Assembly (NCBI RefSeq): GCF_021729885.1
Contig: NZ_CP063401.1
Location: 310,001-374,000, forward strand
Length of the DNA stretch: 64,000 nucleotides
Reading direction: 5' to 3'
Source: Devosia sp. SL43
Lineage (GTDB): Bacteria; Pseudomonadota; Alphaproteobacteria; Rhizobiales; Devosiaceae
A program made the position numbers and the translations under genes. Shown here piece by piece: positions 1 to 9,499 of the stretch (within the stretch, counting starts at the first letter, position 1; each line of letters starts with the position of its first letter). The notes beneath the pieces are model-generated. The model did no database searches and had not been told where the DNA came from. It was given only the letters and a program-made list of their open reading frames with translations.

Positions 1-1
1 G

Positions 2-343
2 GCGGCCGGCGTCTCGTTCGTGGCTGGCGCAATACTGCTGTGGGCCATAGCCTTCATTTATAGCCATGTTACCACGACGCCGATCAATTTCGGTGCGCCC
101 GCGCCCTGGACCTTCGTTGCGGGCGGCGTCCTAGGCGCTTTCTATGTGTTCTCGAACATCACTCTGACTCCGATGATAGGGGCCGCTGCCGTCATGGCCC
201 TGTCCGTCGCCGGACAGTTGGTCGGCGGCCTGTTGCTCGACAAGATCGGCTTCATGGGCATGGCTGTCCGCGAAATCTCGGTCGGTCGGATAGCCGGCGC
301 CGTCCTGCTGGTGGTCGGCGCCCTGATGATCCGGATGCTGTAG
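2..343 (+). CDS. YdcZ-type DMT transporter, 5'-truncated by window edge
   Basis: The frame is open from base 2, so the N-terminus lies outside the window; a GTG at 20 is only an internal codon. The visible ~113 residues contain about four hydrophobic helices with the segment GGVLGAFYVFSNITLTP followed by a second GQLVGGLLLDKIG-type helix, typical of the YdcZ (DUF606) branch of the drug/metabolite transporter superfamily. These are small inner-membrane proteins of about 140-150 residues, so roughly a quarter is missing. Substrate unknown. It ends about 100 bp before queA and is probably not co-transcribed with it. Confidence 0.8.
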   Translation, partial: AAGVSFVAGAILLWAIAFIYSHVTTTPINFGAPAPWTFVAGGVLGAFYVFSNITLTPMIGAAAVMALSVAGQLVGGLLLDKIGFMGMAVREISVGRIAGAVLLVVGALMIRML

Positions 344-415
344 CGGGACATTCCTGCAACACTGAAATTATCCCGCGCCGCTGTCGCAGCGCCGGGCGCG
401 CTGCGAGATTTCGCC

Positions 416-429
416 ATTGACCAGTCAAT
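416..429. promoter_or_regulatory. Short inverted repeat upstream of queA
   Basis: ATTGACCAGTCAAT is a 6-bp inverted repeat with a 2-bp spacer, 15 bp before the queA start codon. It could be an operator or chance; no bound factor can be named. The putative queA ribosome-binding site (AGGGACGG) follows it. Confidence 0.25.
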
Positions 430-443
430 GCTAGGGACGGCGC

Positions 444-1529
444 ATGCGCGTTTCCGACTTCGACTTCGACCTGCCCGAAAAACTCATCGCCCTGCACCCC
501 GCCGAGCCGCGTGATTCCGCACGCTTGCTGGTGGTGGACCCTGCCGTCGGGCTGGCCGATCGTCACATCCCCGATCTGCTCTGGCTGCTCAAGCCCGGCG
601 ATGTGCTTGTCGTAAACGACACCCGCGTGCTGCCCGCCGAATTGCGCGGCACCCGCATTCGGGGCGAGAACCGCGCCAATGTCTCGTTCAACCTGCACAA
701 GCGCGTCGATGCCCATACCTGGCGGGCCTTTGCGCGACCGGCCAAGAAACTGGCGCTGCTCGACCAGCTCGAGCTGGGCAACGGCCAGGCCGACGCACTG
801 ACGGCCCGCATTGCGGGCAAGGGCGAGACGGGCGAGGTGACGCTGGAATTTGACCTCGGTGGCGCCCAGCTCGACGAAGCGATCAAATCGCACGGCGCCA
901 TGCCGCTGCCGCCCTATATCGGTGCCAAGCGCGCCGTCGAGGAGCGCGACAAGGTCGACTACCAGACGGTCTACGCCGCCGAAGACGGGGCAGTCGCCGC
1001 GCCGACCGCTGGGCTGCATTTTACCGAAACGCTGCTGCAGCAGCTCAGCGACAAAGGCGTCACCATTGAGCGGGTGACTCTGCATGTGGGGGCAGGGACC
1101 TTCCTGCCGATGAAGGTGGACGATACCGACGACCACGTCATGCATGCCGAATGGGGTGAGATCGACCAGGCCACGGTCGAGCGCATCCACGCCAAGAAGG
1201 CCCTCGGCGGCCGGGTCGTCGCGGTGGGAACCACAAGTCTCCGCCTGCTCGAAACCGCCTCCCGCAAGACCGGCACGCTGCAACCGTTCAGCGGCGATAC
1301 CGACATTTTCATCACCCCCGGCTTCCGCTTCGCCACGGTCGACGTGCTGATGACGAATTTCCACCTGCCCAAGTCGACCCTGTTCATGCTGGTCAGCGCC
1401 TTTGCCGGATTCGACGTGATGAAGGCGGCCTATGCGCATGCGATCGCCGACGGGTACCGGTTCTACTCGTATGGGGATTCGTCTCTGCTGTTGCGCGCGC
1501 AGCACGAGCAGGAGGATGAGGGGCTATAG
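444..1529 (+). CDS. queA: S-adenosylmethionine:tRNA ribosyltransferase-isomerase
   Basis: QueA transfers and isomerises the ribose of SAM onto preQ1 at position 34 of GUN-anticodon tRNAs, making epoxyqueuosine. The 361-residue product has normal family length and the typical beginning [20 protein letters not shown], a [11 protein letters not shown] segment near residue 58, PTAGLHFTE near residue 188, a [13 protein letters not shown] segment near residue 213 and the [23 protein letters not shown] region near the C-terminus. The ATG at 444 has an AGGGACGG sequence just upstream. tgt, which acts one step earlier in the pathway, lies downstream, separated only by an MFS gene on the same strand, so the three may form one transcription unit. 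Confidence 0.97.
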   Translation: MRVSDFDFDLPEKLIALHPAEPRDSARLLVVDPAVGLADRHIPDLLWLLKPGDVLVVNDTRVLPAELRGTRIRGENRANVSFNLHKRVDAHTWRAFARPAKKLALLDQLELGNGQADALTARIAGKGETGEVTLEFDLGGAQLDEAIKSHGAMPLPPYIGAKRAVEERDKVDYQTVYAAEDGAVAAPTAGLHFTETLLQQLSDKGVTIERVTLHVGAGTFLPMKVDDTDDHVMHAEWGEIDQATVERIHAKKALGGRVVAVGTTSLRLLETASRKTGTLQPFSGDTDIFITPGFRFATVDVLMTNFHLPKSTLFMLVSAFAGFDVMKAAYAHAIADGYRFYSYGDSSLLLRAQHEQEDEGL

Positions 1530-1572
1530 CAGGCTGGTATCCGCACCGGGCTGAACGGGTATTGGGGAAGAC

Positions 1573-2802
1573 ATGTCGACGGCATTCAATCGCCTGGTTC
1601 GCCATCCGGGCTTTGTCTCACTCTGGATAGCCGACGGCCTGTCGAACTTCGGGACATTCGCCTTTACCCTGGCCCTGCAGCTCTTGTTGATCGAAACCAT
1701 GCAGGCCGATCCCCTGGAAATCGGCTGGGTGCGCTCGGCCCAATGGCTGCCCTCGCTGCTGTTCGGGTTGGCGGCAGGCGTGATAGTCGACCGCATCCGG
1801 CGCCGGTCGTTGCTCATTGCGACCGACATCGCCAGTTGCTGCTTGCTGCTGTTGATTGCAGGGCTGGGATTTGCAGGCTCGCTGACCCCGCTGCTGCTCG
1901 CGGCGCTAGTCTTTCTCCTCGGTACCGCGGCGGTCCTGCAGGGCGGCGCCCACCAGTCCTTCACCGCTGACCTGCTACCACCAAACCTGCTGGCTGCCGG
2001 GAACGTCAAGCTCAGCCAGACCTATACACTGGCCCAGACCCTGGGGCCCTTTGTCGGCGGGCTGATCGTACGGCTGGCCGGCGCGCCTTTCGCCATGCTG
2101 GTCAACGCCGCGACCTATGGCGCATCGGCCCTGCTCATTGGGCGCATTCCCGATGCTGGCACTGCGCCAAAGGCCGAGAAGCGGTCTATCCTGTCCGACC
2201 TGCGCGAAGGGATTGCCTGGGTCTATACCCACCGTTTCCTCGCGCCCTATGCGCTGTGCCTCCACCTCTGGTTCGTTGGCAACAGCATTGCCGGCACAGT
2301 CTTTGTCTTCCACGCCACCAGTCTGGGCCTGGATGCCGCCGCCGTCGGACTGACCCTGGCCTGCGCCGGTGTCGCCGGACTTCTCGGGGCCGCCCTGGCT
2401 GAGCGGACGGCGCGGAAATTCGGCATCGGCGTGGCCATTCTGGCCGCGGACTTCGTTACGGGCTTTGCCTGGTTGCTGGCTGGGCTGGCGTCGCCGGACA
2501 CGGCAATCTACCTGCTCTGCCTGGCACAGTCGGTTTTCGGTTTCGGTCTTGGTCTGCGCGGTCCGCTGGAAATGAGCTGGCGCAACGCGGTCACCCCGTC
2601 GCGCCTGCGTGGACGGATGAACACGACGATCCGCTCGATCAATTGGGGCCTGATCGCCGTGGCGGCGCCTTTCGGCGGCTGGGTGGCGCTACAATTCGGC
2701 AACAGCACCGCGCTGGTCTTGGCCGGCGCAATCATGTTGGCGACAGGAACAGCATTGCTGCTGTCGCGCTTCCGGTCCGCGACACTGCCCGCGGAGGTCT
2801 GA
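1573..2802 (+). CDS. MFS transporter (EntS-like, 12 TM)
   Basis: The 409-residue product is hydrophobic along its whole length with about twelve predicted helices and the loop-2/3 signature FGLAAGVIVDRIRRRSLLI typical of major facilitator exporters. The overall pattern (N-terminal VRHPGFVSLWIADGLSNFG, a LRGRMNTTIRSINWGLI stretch after helix 10) matches the EntS/macrolide-exporter-like MFS_3 group. It sits between queA and tgt, 43 bp after queA and 39 bp before tgt, on the same strand. A role in queuosine precursor traffic is conceivable from position only; nothing in the protein shows it. Confidence 0.85.
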   Translation: MSTAFNRLVRHPGFVSLWIADGLSNFGTFAFTLALQLLLIETMQADPLEIGWVRSAQWLPSLLFGLAAGVIVDRIRRRSLLIATDIASCCLLLLIAGLGFAGSLTPLLLAALVFLLGTAAVLQGGAHQSFTADLLPPNLLAAGNVKLSQTYTLAQTLGPFVGGLIVRLAGAPFAMLVNAATYGASALLIGRIPDAGTAPKAEKRSILSDLREGIAWVYTHRFLAPYALCLHLWFVGNSIAGTVFVFHATSLGLDAAAVGLTLACAGVAGLLGAALAERTARKFGIGVAILAADFVTGFAWLLAGLASPDTAIYLLCLAQSVFGFGLGLRGPLEMSWRNAVTPSRLRGRMNTTIRSINWGLIAVAAPFGGWVALQFGNSTALVLAGAIMLATGTALLLSRFRSATLPAEV

Positions 2803-2841
2803 GGTGATTTCGGACCCTTCCTTCCTTGCTTTCAACCCGCT

Positions 2842-3993
2842 ATGACGCGCGCCATGAACGCTCCGACCAAACTCGTCACCTTCACCCTTTCGGCCACCGA
2901 TGGCATGGCGCGGCGCGGCCGCATCGACACGCCGCGCGGCGACATCCAGACTCCGGCCTTCATGCCGGTGGGCACGGCCGGCACGGTCAAGGCCATGTAT
3001 CCCGAGCAGGTCCGCGAGACCGGCGCCGATATCCTGCTCGGCAATACCTATCACCTGATGCTGCGTCCCGGTGCGGAACGTGTCGCGTCGCAGGGCGGAT
3101 TGCATGACTTCATGGATTGGCAGCGGCCGATCCTGACCGATAGCGGTGGCTTCCAGGTCATGTCGCTGGCCCAGCTGCGCAAGCTGACCGAAAGGGGCGT
3201 GACCTTCCGCAGCCATATCGATGGCTCCAGCCATGAGCTGACGCCCGAGCGTTCGATCGAAATCCAGACGCTGCTCGACAGCGACATCATCATGCAGCTC
3301 GACGAGTGCCTGAAGCTGCCGGCCGAATACAAGGAAATGGAGCGCGCCATGGAGCTGTCGCTCCGCTGGGCCGATCGCTCCAAGACCGCGTTCAACAACC
3401 AGCTCAACCGCGCTTTGTTCGGCATCGTGCAGGGCGGCGACAATCCTGAATTGCGCGCCCGCTCGGCGCAGGGGCTCAAGTCCATCGGCTTTGACGGTTA
3501 TGCTGTTGGTGGCCTTGCTGTGGGCGAGCCGCAGGACGTCATGTTCAAGGTGATCGAGGAGATCACCCCGGAACTGCCGACCGACCGTCCGCGCTACCTG
3601 ATGGGCGTCGGCAAGCCGGACGATATCCTCGGCGCCATCGGTCGTGGCATCGACATGTTCGATTGCGTGCATCCGACCCGCGCCGGTCGCCACGGCCACG
3701 TCTATACCCGCTTCGGCGTCATCAACCTGAAGAATGCCCGGCATAGGGATGATCACAGGCCGATCGACGAAGCCTCACCCAACCCCAATTGCCGGCGGTG
3801 GAGCCGGGCCTACCTCCATCACCTCGTTAAGACAGAAGAGATTTTGGGTGCGATGATCCTTTCCCAGATCAACCTCGCCTATTATCAAGAGCTGGTTCAG
3901 GGCTGCCGCGCGGCGATCGAAGGCGGCCGGTTCACCGATTTTGCGGCAGAGACGCGTGCGGCATGGGCCGCGGGCGACCTGCCTGTGCTGTAA
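2842..3993 (+). CDS. tgt: tRNA-guanine(34) transglycosylase, atypical zinc site
   Basis: Tgt exchanges guanine 34 in GUN-anticodon tRNAs for preQ1. The 383-residue product has the TIM-barrel landmarks: [13 protein letters not shown] with the general acid/base Asp100, [12 protein letters not shown] near 194, [11 protein letters not shown] near 220, and [15 protein letters not shown] with the nucleophilic Asp at 274. The C-terminal zinc site is abnormal. The family pattern CxCxxC...H (for example in the Zymomonas enzyme, EC-H-C-AVC...TEHN) aligns here to ASPNPNC...SQIN, so the ligands become Ser312, Asn314, Cys317 and Ile343: only one of four is kept. The surrounding residues ([11 protein letters not shown]) are otherwise conserved, so this is substitution rather than misframing. 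A second in-frame ATG at 2854 is an equally good start. pgi begins 10 bp downstream. Confidence 0.95.
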   Translation: MTRAMNAPTKLVTFTLSATDGMARRGRIDTPRGDIQTPAFMPVGTAGTVKAMYPEQVRETGADILLGNTYHLMLRPGAERVASQGGLHDFMDWQRPILTDSGGFQVMSLAQLRKLTERGVTFRSHIDGSSHELTPERSIEIQTLLDSDIIMQLDECLKLPAEYKEMERAMELSLRWADRSKTAFNNQLNRALFGIVQGGDNPELRARSAQGLKSIGFDGYAVGGLAVGEPQDVMFKVIEEITPELPTDRPRYLMGVGKPDDILGAIGRGIDMFDCVHPTRAGRHGHVYTRFGVINLKNARHRDDHRPIDEASPNPNCRRWSRAYLHHLVKTEEILGAMILSQINLAYYQELVQGCRAAIEGGRFTDFAAETRAAWAAGDLPVL

Positions 3994-4003
3994 GGAAAAG
4001 CTG

Positions 4004-5635
4004 ATGGCTAAAGGCTCCGCTCTCAACTCGCTGATGAAGCATCGCAAGCGTCTTGCCGACGTGACGATGCGCGAGCAGTTCGCCATCGATCCGAACCGCT
4101 TCAAGCGCTATTCGGCAACGGGCGCCGGCATCCTGCTCGACTATTCCAAGAACCGGATCGATGAAGACGTGATGGCGGCCCTGTTCGACTTGGCGCGTGC
4201 TGCCGGGGTCGAGGAACGGCGCGACCAGATGTGCGAAGGCGATCATATCAACATCACCGAAGACCGGGCTGTCATGCACATGGCGCTGCGCTACCAGGGC
4301 GACAAGCCGGTGCCGGTCGATGGCAAGGACGTGATGCCAGACGTGCGCGGTGTGCTCGCTGCCATCGAGACCTATACTAACGCCATCCGCTCGGGCGAAA
4401 TCCGCGGTCATGGCGGCGAGCAGTTCACCGACGTGGTCAATATCGGCATCGGCGGCTCCGATCTCGGCCCGGCCATGGTGACGCTGGCGCTCGAGCCCTA
4501 TACCCGTGCCGACCTGCGCGCCCACTACGTCTCCAACGTCGATGGCGCCCACATCCACGACATCCTCAAGCGCCTCGATCCCAAGAAGACGCTGTTCATT
4601 GTCGCGTCCAAGACCTTCACCACCGACGAGACCATGACCAACGCCAATTCGGCGCGCGAATGGATCGCCGACACGATCGGTGAAGACGCCGTGCCGAACC
4701 ACTTTGCCGCCGTTTCCACCAATATTCCGGCCTGCGCCAAGTTCGGCATCCGCGAAGACCGCATTTTCGGCTTTTGGGACTGGGTCGGCGGCCGCTATTC
4801 GGTTTGGTCCGCTATCGGCCTGCCGATCGCGCTGGCCGTTGGCTACGACAATTTCCTCGGCTTCCTGAGGGGTGCCGACGCCATGGACCGTCACTTCCTG
4901 ACGGCGCCGCTGGAAGACAATCTCCCGGTCATCATGGCCGTGCTCGGTGTCTGGTATCGCAACGCCTGGGGTTTCTCGACCCATGCCGTGCTGCCCTACG
5001 ACCAGCGCCTCAGCCGCTTCGCCGCCTACCTGCAGCAGCAGGATATGGAGTCGAACGGCAAGTCGGTGACGCTATCGGGCAAGCCGGTCGGCTGGTCCAC
5101 CGGCCCCATCGTCTGGGGCGAGCCCGGCACCAATGGCCAGCACGCCTTCTACCAGCTGATCCATCAGGGCACCGACGTCATCCCTGCCGATTTCCTCATC
5201 GCCGCCAAGCCGCATGAATCGCTGCCACCGCACCACGACAAGCTGGTCGCCAACGTGCTGGCCCAGTCCGAGGCGCTGATGCTGGGCAAGACCAAGACCG
5301 AGGTCGTGGAAGAGCTCAAGGCGCAGGGTCTCGACAAGGCCAGGATCAAGGAACTCACCCCGCACAAGATGTTCCCCGGCAACCGTCCGTCCAACACGCT
5401 GTTCTATGAGCAGCTGACCCCAGAGACGCTTGGCTCGCTGGTCGCGCTTTACGAGCACAAGGTGTTCACCCAGGGCGTGATCTGGAACGTCAATTCCTAT
5501 GACCAGTGGGGCGTCGAACTGGGCAAGCAACTCGCCAAGGCGCTGCTGCCAAAAGTATCAGGCGAACAGAGCGGGGAGGGGCATGACAGCTCTACCCAGG
5601 GCCTGCTGGCCTATTACCTCGCGAACAAGGCCTGA
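4004..5635 (+). CDS. pgi: Glucose-6-phosphate isomerase
   Basis: Cytosolic aldose-ketose isomerase interconverting glucose-6-phosphate and fructose-6-phosphate; in many alphaproteobacteria it mainly feeds F6P back to G6P for the Entner-Doudoroff route and supplies F6P to glmS. The 543-residue product is of normal length and contains the substrate-site segments [25 protein letters not shown], the signature VGGRYSVWS near residue 262 and [19 protein letters not shown] near residue 370. The ATG at 4004 (GGAAAAGCTG upstream) is preferred to an open stretch that extends back into tgt. Ten bp after tgt and four bp before map. Confidence 0.97.
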   Translation: MAKGSALNSLMKHRKRLADVTMREQFAIDPNRFKRYSATGAGILLDYSKNRIDEDVMAALFDLARAAGVEERRDQMCEGDHINITEDRAVMHMALRYQGDKPVPVDGKDVMPDVRGVLAAIETYTNAIRSGEIRGHGGEQFTDVVNIGIGGSDLGPAMVTLALEPYTRADLRAHYVSNVDGAHIHDILKRLDPKKTLFIVASKTFTTDETMTNANSAREWIADTIGEDAVPNHFAAVSTNIPACAKFGIREDRIFGFWDWVGGRYSVWSAIGLPIALAVGYDNFLGFLRGADAMDRHFLTAPLEDNLPVIMAVLGVWYRNAWGFSTHAVLPYDQRLSRFAAYLQQQDMESNGKSVTLSGKPVGWSTGPIVWGEPGTNGQHAFYQLIHQGTDVIPADFLIAAKPHESLPPHHDKLVANVLAQSEALMLGKTKTEVVEELKAQGLDKARIKELTPHKMFPGNRPSNTLFYEQLTPETLGSLVALYEHKVFTQGVIWNVNSYDQWGVELGKQLAKALLPKVSGEQSGEGHDSSTQGLLAYYLANKA

Positions 5636-5639
5636 TCGC

Positions 5640-6395
5640 TTGACGATTACTACCGAAGAACAGCTCGAAAAGCTCAAGGCCATTGGCCGCATCTGCGCCA
5701 TCACCCGCGACGCCATGGCCTCGGCCATGCGTCCGGGCATGACCACGCAAGAATTGGACGAGATAGGCGCAAGATTGCTGGCAGAAAACGGCGCACTTTC
5801 TGCCCCGATCGTCACCTACGATTTCCCCGGCGCCACCTGCATCTCGGTCAACGAGGAAATCGCCCACGGCATCCCCGGTCCCCGCGTGCTGCGTGAAGGC
5901 GATCTCGTCAATATCGACGTGTCGGCCGTCAAGGATGGCGTCTATGCCGACTGCGGCTCATCCTTCGTTCTGGGCGAAGCCGACAAGCGCCTCGTCGCCC
6001 TCTGCCGCGATGGCAAGAAGGCCATGTGGACCGGGATTGCCGCCGTGAAAGCCGGGGCACCCCTTGCCGACATCGGCGACGCCATCGGAAAATTTGCCAA
6101 GAAGGGCGGCTACACGCTGATCCGCAACCTCGCCAGCCACGGTGTCGGCGATAGCCTGCACGACGAGCCCGGCGAAATCGCCACCTGGCCCGACAAATCC
6201 GAACGCCGCCGGATGACCAATGGCCTGGTCTTCACCATCGAGCCCTTCCTGTCGCTCGGCGGCAAGATGGCCGATCAGAAGTCGGATGACGACGAATGGA
6301 CGCTTGTGGCCCGGCCGCCCGCACCATGCGTGCAGTATGAGCATACGGTGGTGGCGACGCCGCGCGGCGCGGTGGTGGTGACGCTGGCGGCGTGA
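5640..6395 (+). CDS. map: Type I methionine aminopeptidase
   Basis: Removes the initiator methionine from nascent proteins; dinuclear metal peptidase. Starting at TTG 5640, four bases after pgi, the product has 251 residues, the usual size of the short bacterial type I enzyme. Metal ligands are all visible: Asp93 and Asp104 (NIDVSAVKDGVYADCG), His167 (ASHGVGDSLHDEPG), Glu201 (FTIEPFL) and Glu234 (QYEHTVV); substrate His76 is in IAHGIPG. No ATG lies near the expected N-terminus, so the TTG start is inferred. A perfect inverted repeat follows the stop codon and may end transcription. Confidence 0.93.
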   Translation: MTITTEEQLEKLKAIGRICAITRDAMASAMRPGMTTQELDEIGARLLAENGALSAPIVTYDFPGATCISVNEEIAHGIPGPRVLREGDLVNIDVSAVKDGVYADCGSSFVLGEADKRLVALCRDGKKAMWTGIAAVKAGAPLADIGDAIGKFAKKGGYTLIRNLASHGVGDSLHDEPGEIATWPDKSERRRMTNGLVFTIEPFLSLGGKMADQKSDDDEWTLVARPPAPCVQYEHTVVATPRGAVVVTLAA

Positions 6396-6403
6396 ATGCC
6401 CCA

Positions 6404-6494
6404 CTTACCTCGCCCCTCCGGGGAGAGGTCGGCGCGCAGCGCCGGGTGAGGGGCCTTTAGACGGGTCGACCTCTCCCCGGAGGGGCGAGGTAAG
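6404..6494. repeat. 28-bp perfect inverted repeat, terminator-like
   Basis: Arms 6404-6431 and 6467-6494 are exact reverse complements (CTTACCTCGCCCCTCCGGGG at the outer end), with a GC-rich loop containing GGCGCGCAGCGCCGGGTGAGGGG. The loop sequence recurs at about 54350 after tig, so this belongs to a dispersed palindromic family. It lies between the convergent map and the next gene and could fold on either transcript; there is no clear U-tract. Confidence 0.85.
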
Positions 6495-6500
6495 GAAGCG

Positions 6501-7040
6501 CTACAACCACACCAGCAGCATCGGCCCCAGCAACACCATGGCCACGGCGACCGCAAACCTCAGGTTGCCCAACCGGCGCAGGTTCTGCACGCTGAGCACT
6601 GTCGACAGCACCAGAAATGCTCCCAGCGCGATGAAGACCGGCGTCATCGGTTGCAGCGCCAGTGCTACATTCTCGGTCAGTTGCAGGTAGATCATGTGCC
6701 CCGCCACAAATCCGAGCAGGGCGGTGATGACCACGGTCACGGCCTTTGACGTGATCAGCAGTGCCATGTCGATGGTATGGCTGAACAGCACCAGCGCCAG
6801 CCCGGTTGCGGTGACATGTGCCGCTGCCAGCGCCGGCAGCAGGCGGTTATCGGCCAGCAGCGGCAGCATTTCCGGAGGCGCGTTCAGCGGCAGCGAGCCG
6901 ATCATCGGCAGGTCGGCGCCGTACTGCGCCAGCAGCAGGATAGAATAGAGCATCGCTAGCGTGCTGACGGTGAACACCAGCGCGGTGGCCACCAGCACCT
7001 TGAGCAGATCGACGAAATCCTGGGACACGACAGCAGCCAT
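6501..7040 (-). CDS. Hypothetical integral membrane protein (4-5 TM)
   Basis: The 179-residue product starts MAAVVSQDFVDLLKVLVATA and consists almost entirely of hydrophobic helices (about residues 12-38, 68-88, 92-118, 128-150 and 158-179) with few charged residues between them. I recognise no family motif. It could be a small structural or transport-associated membrane protein. It is transcribed away from the tRNA-Lys gene that starts 22 bp upstream of it and converges on map. Confidence 0.65.
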   Translation of the reverse strand: MAAVVSQDFVDLLKVLVATALVFTVSTLAMLYSILLLAQYGADLPMIGSLPLNAPPEMLPLLADNRLLPALAAAHVTATGLALVLFSHTIDMALLITSKAVTVVITALLGFVAGHMIYLQLTENVALALQPMTPVFIALGAFLVLSTVLSVQNLRRLGNLRFAVAVAMVLLGPMLLVWL

Positions 7041-7062
7041 CCGAACTGGGGAAGAAATTTGG

Positions 7063-7134
7063 TATGCCGGGAGGGGGTCGAACCCTCGACCATTCGATTA
7101 AAAGTCGAATGCTCTACCACTGAGCTACCGGCAC
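7063..7134 (-). tRNA. tRNA-Lys (anticodon TTT)
   Basis: The minus strand folds into a full cloverleaf: acceptor GTGCCGG/CCGGCAT (first pair G-U), D arm GCTC-AGTGGTA-GAGC, anticodon arm TTCGA-CTTTTAA-TCGAA, T arm GAGGG-TTCGACC-CCCTC, discriminator A. The anticodon loop CTTTTAA reads TTT, lysine. Length is 72 nt without the CCA, which is not encoded. Confidence 0.96.
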
Positions 7135-7211
7135 GCACCAAACTGACGCTGCTGGCGTCGCGGCGGAACATAGCCACGTTGCCCCCGCTGTCAACCGCAA
7201 TTGCGCCATGC

Positions 7212-8000
7212 TCAATAGCTGAGCGGCGTTCCGGTAAACGGCATGGGCATGCACGAAATCGAAATGCGCTCCAGCCGAGCGCACAGCGCGGTGGCTTCGG
7301 AGAGCTGGGTGATCGGGCCGACCACGATGCGCTTGTCGTCGGTGTTGGCCTCGTCGGTCAGCAATGGCGCCAGACCGAAGAGCAACGGCCCAAGCTTCAT
7401 CGACAGGTCGCGCCAGGATTCGGGCGCCTGTTCGAACGATACCGTCGGTCCCAGTGCGATGCCGAACGCCGCCTCGTTGGGAATTGCTGCGGTCGTCGTC
7501 TGGTCGACGGGAGCGGGCAGGGCCTGTTCGCCCGGCAGCGGGGGCAGGGCCTCAGCCATAGGCTGCTGCCGGATCGACACCGATCCGCCATCGGCGTCAT
7601 AGCTCAGCGTCTCGCCTTCGCCGATCGAGGCGGTCAGCGACGACCGGTCGATGGCTGCGTCATCGGGCAGGGCCTCGAGCAGCGTCGGAATGCTGACCTC
7701 CAGCGCGCCGACGCGGCGGACAACCTCATTGCCCTGCTGTTCCTCCAAGGCAAAGCGCGTCGCCAGCACGCTGTTCTCGCGCTTGAGCTGCAGCGTCTCG
7801 TCGCGCAGATCGGCCACTTGCTGGCGCAACTGATCGAGCGAAGCACCCTCGATGCGCGTCTTGTGCAGGCCTCCGAGAATGCCGGCCGGCAGGGCGGCCG
7901 ATACGTTGGCGCCCATCATCGCGAGGCCGCCGACAACCAGCGCAACAATGCCCCAGGTGGTCACGTCCGATTGCCGGAACTGTTCCGATGCCTTGGCCAA
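7212..8000 (-). CDS. Membrane-anchored coiled-coil protein with SPOR-like C-terminus
   Basis: The 262-residue product has a short cytoplasmic N-terminus, one transmembrane helix at about residues 14-38 (VTTWGIVALVVGGLAMMGAN), a heptad-rich coiled coil at about 52-95, a low-complexity Pro/Ala linker at about 145-170, and a C-terminal ~85-residue domain beginning FGIALGPTVSFEQAPESW and ending KRIVVGPITQLSEATALCAR, which has the beta-alpha-beta pattern of SPOR (denuded-glycan-binding) domains. That suggests an inner-membrane protein reaching the septal or lateral murein; the family call is by pattern only. It is divergent from glmU, a peptidoglycan-precursor gene. Confidence 0.65.
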   Translation of the reverse strand: MAKASEQFRQSDVTTWGIVALVVGGLAMMGANVSAALPAGILGGLHKTRIEGASLDQLRQQVADLRDETLQLKRENSVLATRFALEEQQGNEVVRRVGALEVSIPTLLEALPDDAAIDRSSLTASIGEGETLSYDADGGSVSIRQQPMAEALPPLPGEQALPAPVDQTTTAAIPNEAAFGIALGPTVSFEQAPESWRDLSMKLGPLLFGLAPLLTDEANTDDKRIVVGPITQLSEATALCARLERISISCMPMPFTGTPLSY

Positions 8001-8145
8001 TGCGAAATACCTCGAAGACGCGCAATCGAATCAGGCATTGCGCATAGAATAACCATGGCGCTGCGATTAGCTGTTCGCCAACTCTTGCATGCCATAAATC
8101 TGTGAAAATGCGCGGCAATAGAAGGCGCGGACCGGAGAAGCCTCT

Positions 8146-9498
8146 ATGACGGAACTATTGTCGATCATCCTCGCCGCGGGTGAAGGAACCCGCATGCGGT
8201 CGGCAACTCCGAAAGTTCTGCATCGCGTCGGCGGCCTTCCGATGGTTGGTCACGTGATGCGAACCGCACTCAAATCGGGCTCGACCGATATCTGCGTCGT
8301 GGTCGGCCCCAACCACGAAGCCGTGCAGGCCGAGGTAGTTCGCCACGGTCCCAGGACCCGTATCTTCAGCCAACTAGAGCGCCTCGGCACGGGCCATGCC
8401 GTCCGTCAGGCGCGCGAAGCCTTCGCCGCTGCATCAGGCAATATCGTGGTGCTTTATGCCGATAACCCGCTGGTTTCCAGCGGTACCGTGGATGCGATCA
8501 CCGCCAGGCTCGACGACGGCGCCGATATTGTGGTTGTCGGCTACCGCCCAGCTGACCCCACCAATCTTGGCCGGCTGCTGACGCAGGACGGTCGCCTTCT
8601 CGCCATTCGCGAGCATCGCGACGCGACTGAGGAAGAGCGCAAGATCGGGCTCGCCAATTCCGGCATCATCGGCTTCCGGGCCGAAGCGCTGAACAGCATC
8701 ATCGACCGCATCGGCAACGCCAATGCCAAGGGCGAATACTATCTCACCGACGCGGTCGAACTCGCCAATAGCGACGGCCGTCGCGTCGAGTTCATCGAGG
8801 CCGATCCGGGTGAGGTCATGGGTGTCGATGACCGGATGCGCCTGGCCGCCGCTGAGGCTCAGTTCCAGTCCCTGCGCCGCGACGACTTCATGAAAGCCGG
8901 CGTGACGCTCAAGGATCCGTCCAGCGTCTGGTTTTCCTACGACACCGAGATCGGCCGCGACGTCACCATCTTCCCCAACGTCGTCTTCGGCGCTGGCGTC
9001 AAGATCGGCGACAATGTCGAAATCCGCGCTTTCTGCGACATCGAGGATGCCGTTATCGGCGAAGGCTCGACCATCGGCCCCTTCGCCCGCATTCGCGGTG
9101 GCGCCGAGCTGGGACCGGACGTGCATCTGGGCAATTTCGTCGAGGTCAAGAAATCGCGGATCGGCGCCGGCACCAAGGCCGGCCATCTGAGCTATCTCGG
9201 CGACGCCGACATCGGCAGCAAGACCAATATCGGCGCCGGCACCATCACCTGCAATTATGATGGCGTGAACAAAGACAAGACAATCATCGGCGACAATGTC
9301 TTCATCGGGTCGAACGCCTCGCTCGTCGCGCCGCTGACGATCGGCAATGGCGCCTATACTGCATCGGGCAGCGTGATCACCGAAGACGTGCCGCCCGACG
9401 CCGTGGCCTTCGGCCGCGCGCGCCAGGAAAACAAGCTGGGCTATGCGCCCAAACTCCGCGAGAAGGCTCTCGCCAAAAAAGCAGCCAAGGGGAAATAG
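8146..9498 (+). CDS. glmU: Bifunctional GlmU: GlcN-1-P acetyltransferase / GlcNAc-1-P uridyltransferase
   Basis: GlmU makes UDP-GlcNAc for peptidoglycan and LPS. The N-terminal pyrophosphorylase domain (about residues 1-230) opens with LSIILAAGEGTRMRS and contains LERLGTGHAV and YADNPLV; the C-terminal domain (about 250-435) is a left-handed beta-helix of hexapeptide repeats ending with NIGAGTITCNYDGVNKDKT, the acetyl-CoA/GlcN-1-P site. At 450 residues it has normal length. ATG at 8146 follows GGAGAAG. Only one base separates its stop codon from the glmS start, so the two are translationally coupled and give consecutive steps from fructose-6-phosphate (with a mutase, GlmM, encoded elsewhere). 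Confidence 0.97.
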   Translation: MTELLSIILAAGEGTRMRSATPKVLHRVGGLPMVGHVMRTALKSGSTDICVVVGPNHEAVQAEVVRHGPRTRIFSQLERLGTGHAVRQAREAFAAASGNIVVLYADNPLVSSGTVDAITARLDDGADIVVVGYRPADPTNLGRLLTQDGRLLAIREHRDATEEERKIGLANSGIIGFRAEALNSIIDRIGNANAKGEYYLTDAVELANSDGRRVEFIEADPGEVMGVDDRMRLAAAEAQFQSLRRDDFMKAGVTLKDPSSVWFSYDTEIGRDVTIFPNVVFGAGVKIGDNVEIRAFCDIEDAVIGEGSTIGPFARIRGGAELGPDVHLGNFVEVKKSRIGAGTKAGHLSYLGDADIGSKTNIGAGTITCNYDGVNKDKTIIGDNVFIGSNASLVAPLTIGNGAYTASGSVITEDVPPDAVAFGRARQENKLGYAPKLREKALAKKAAKGK

Positions 9499-9499
9499 C

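Noticed and set aside
252..1505. 417-codon open frame antisense to queA
   Set aside because: No ribosome-binding site or motif; sense strand is a complete QueA.
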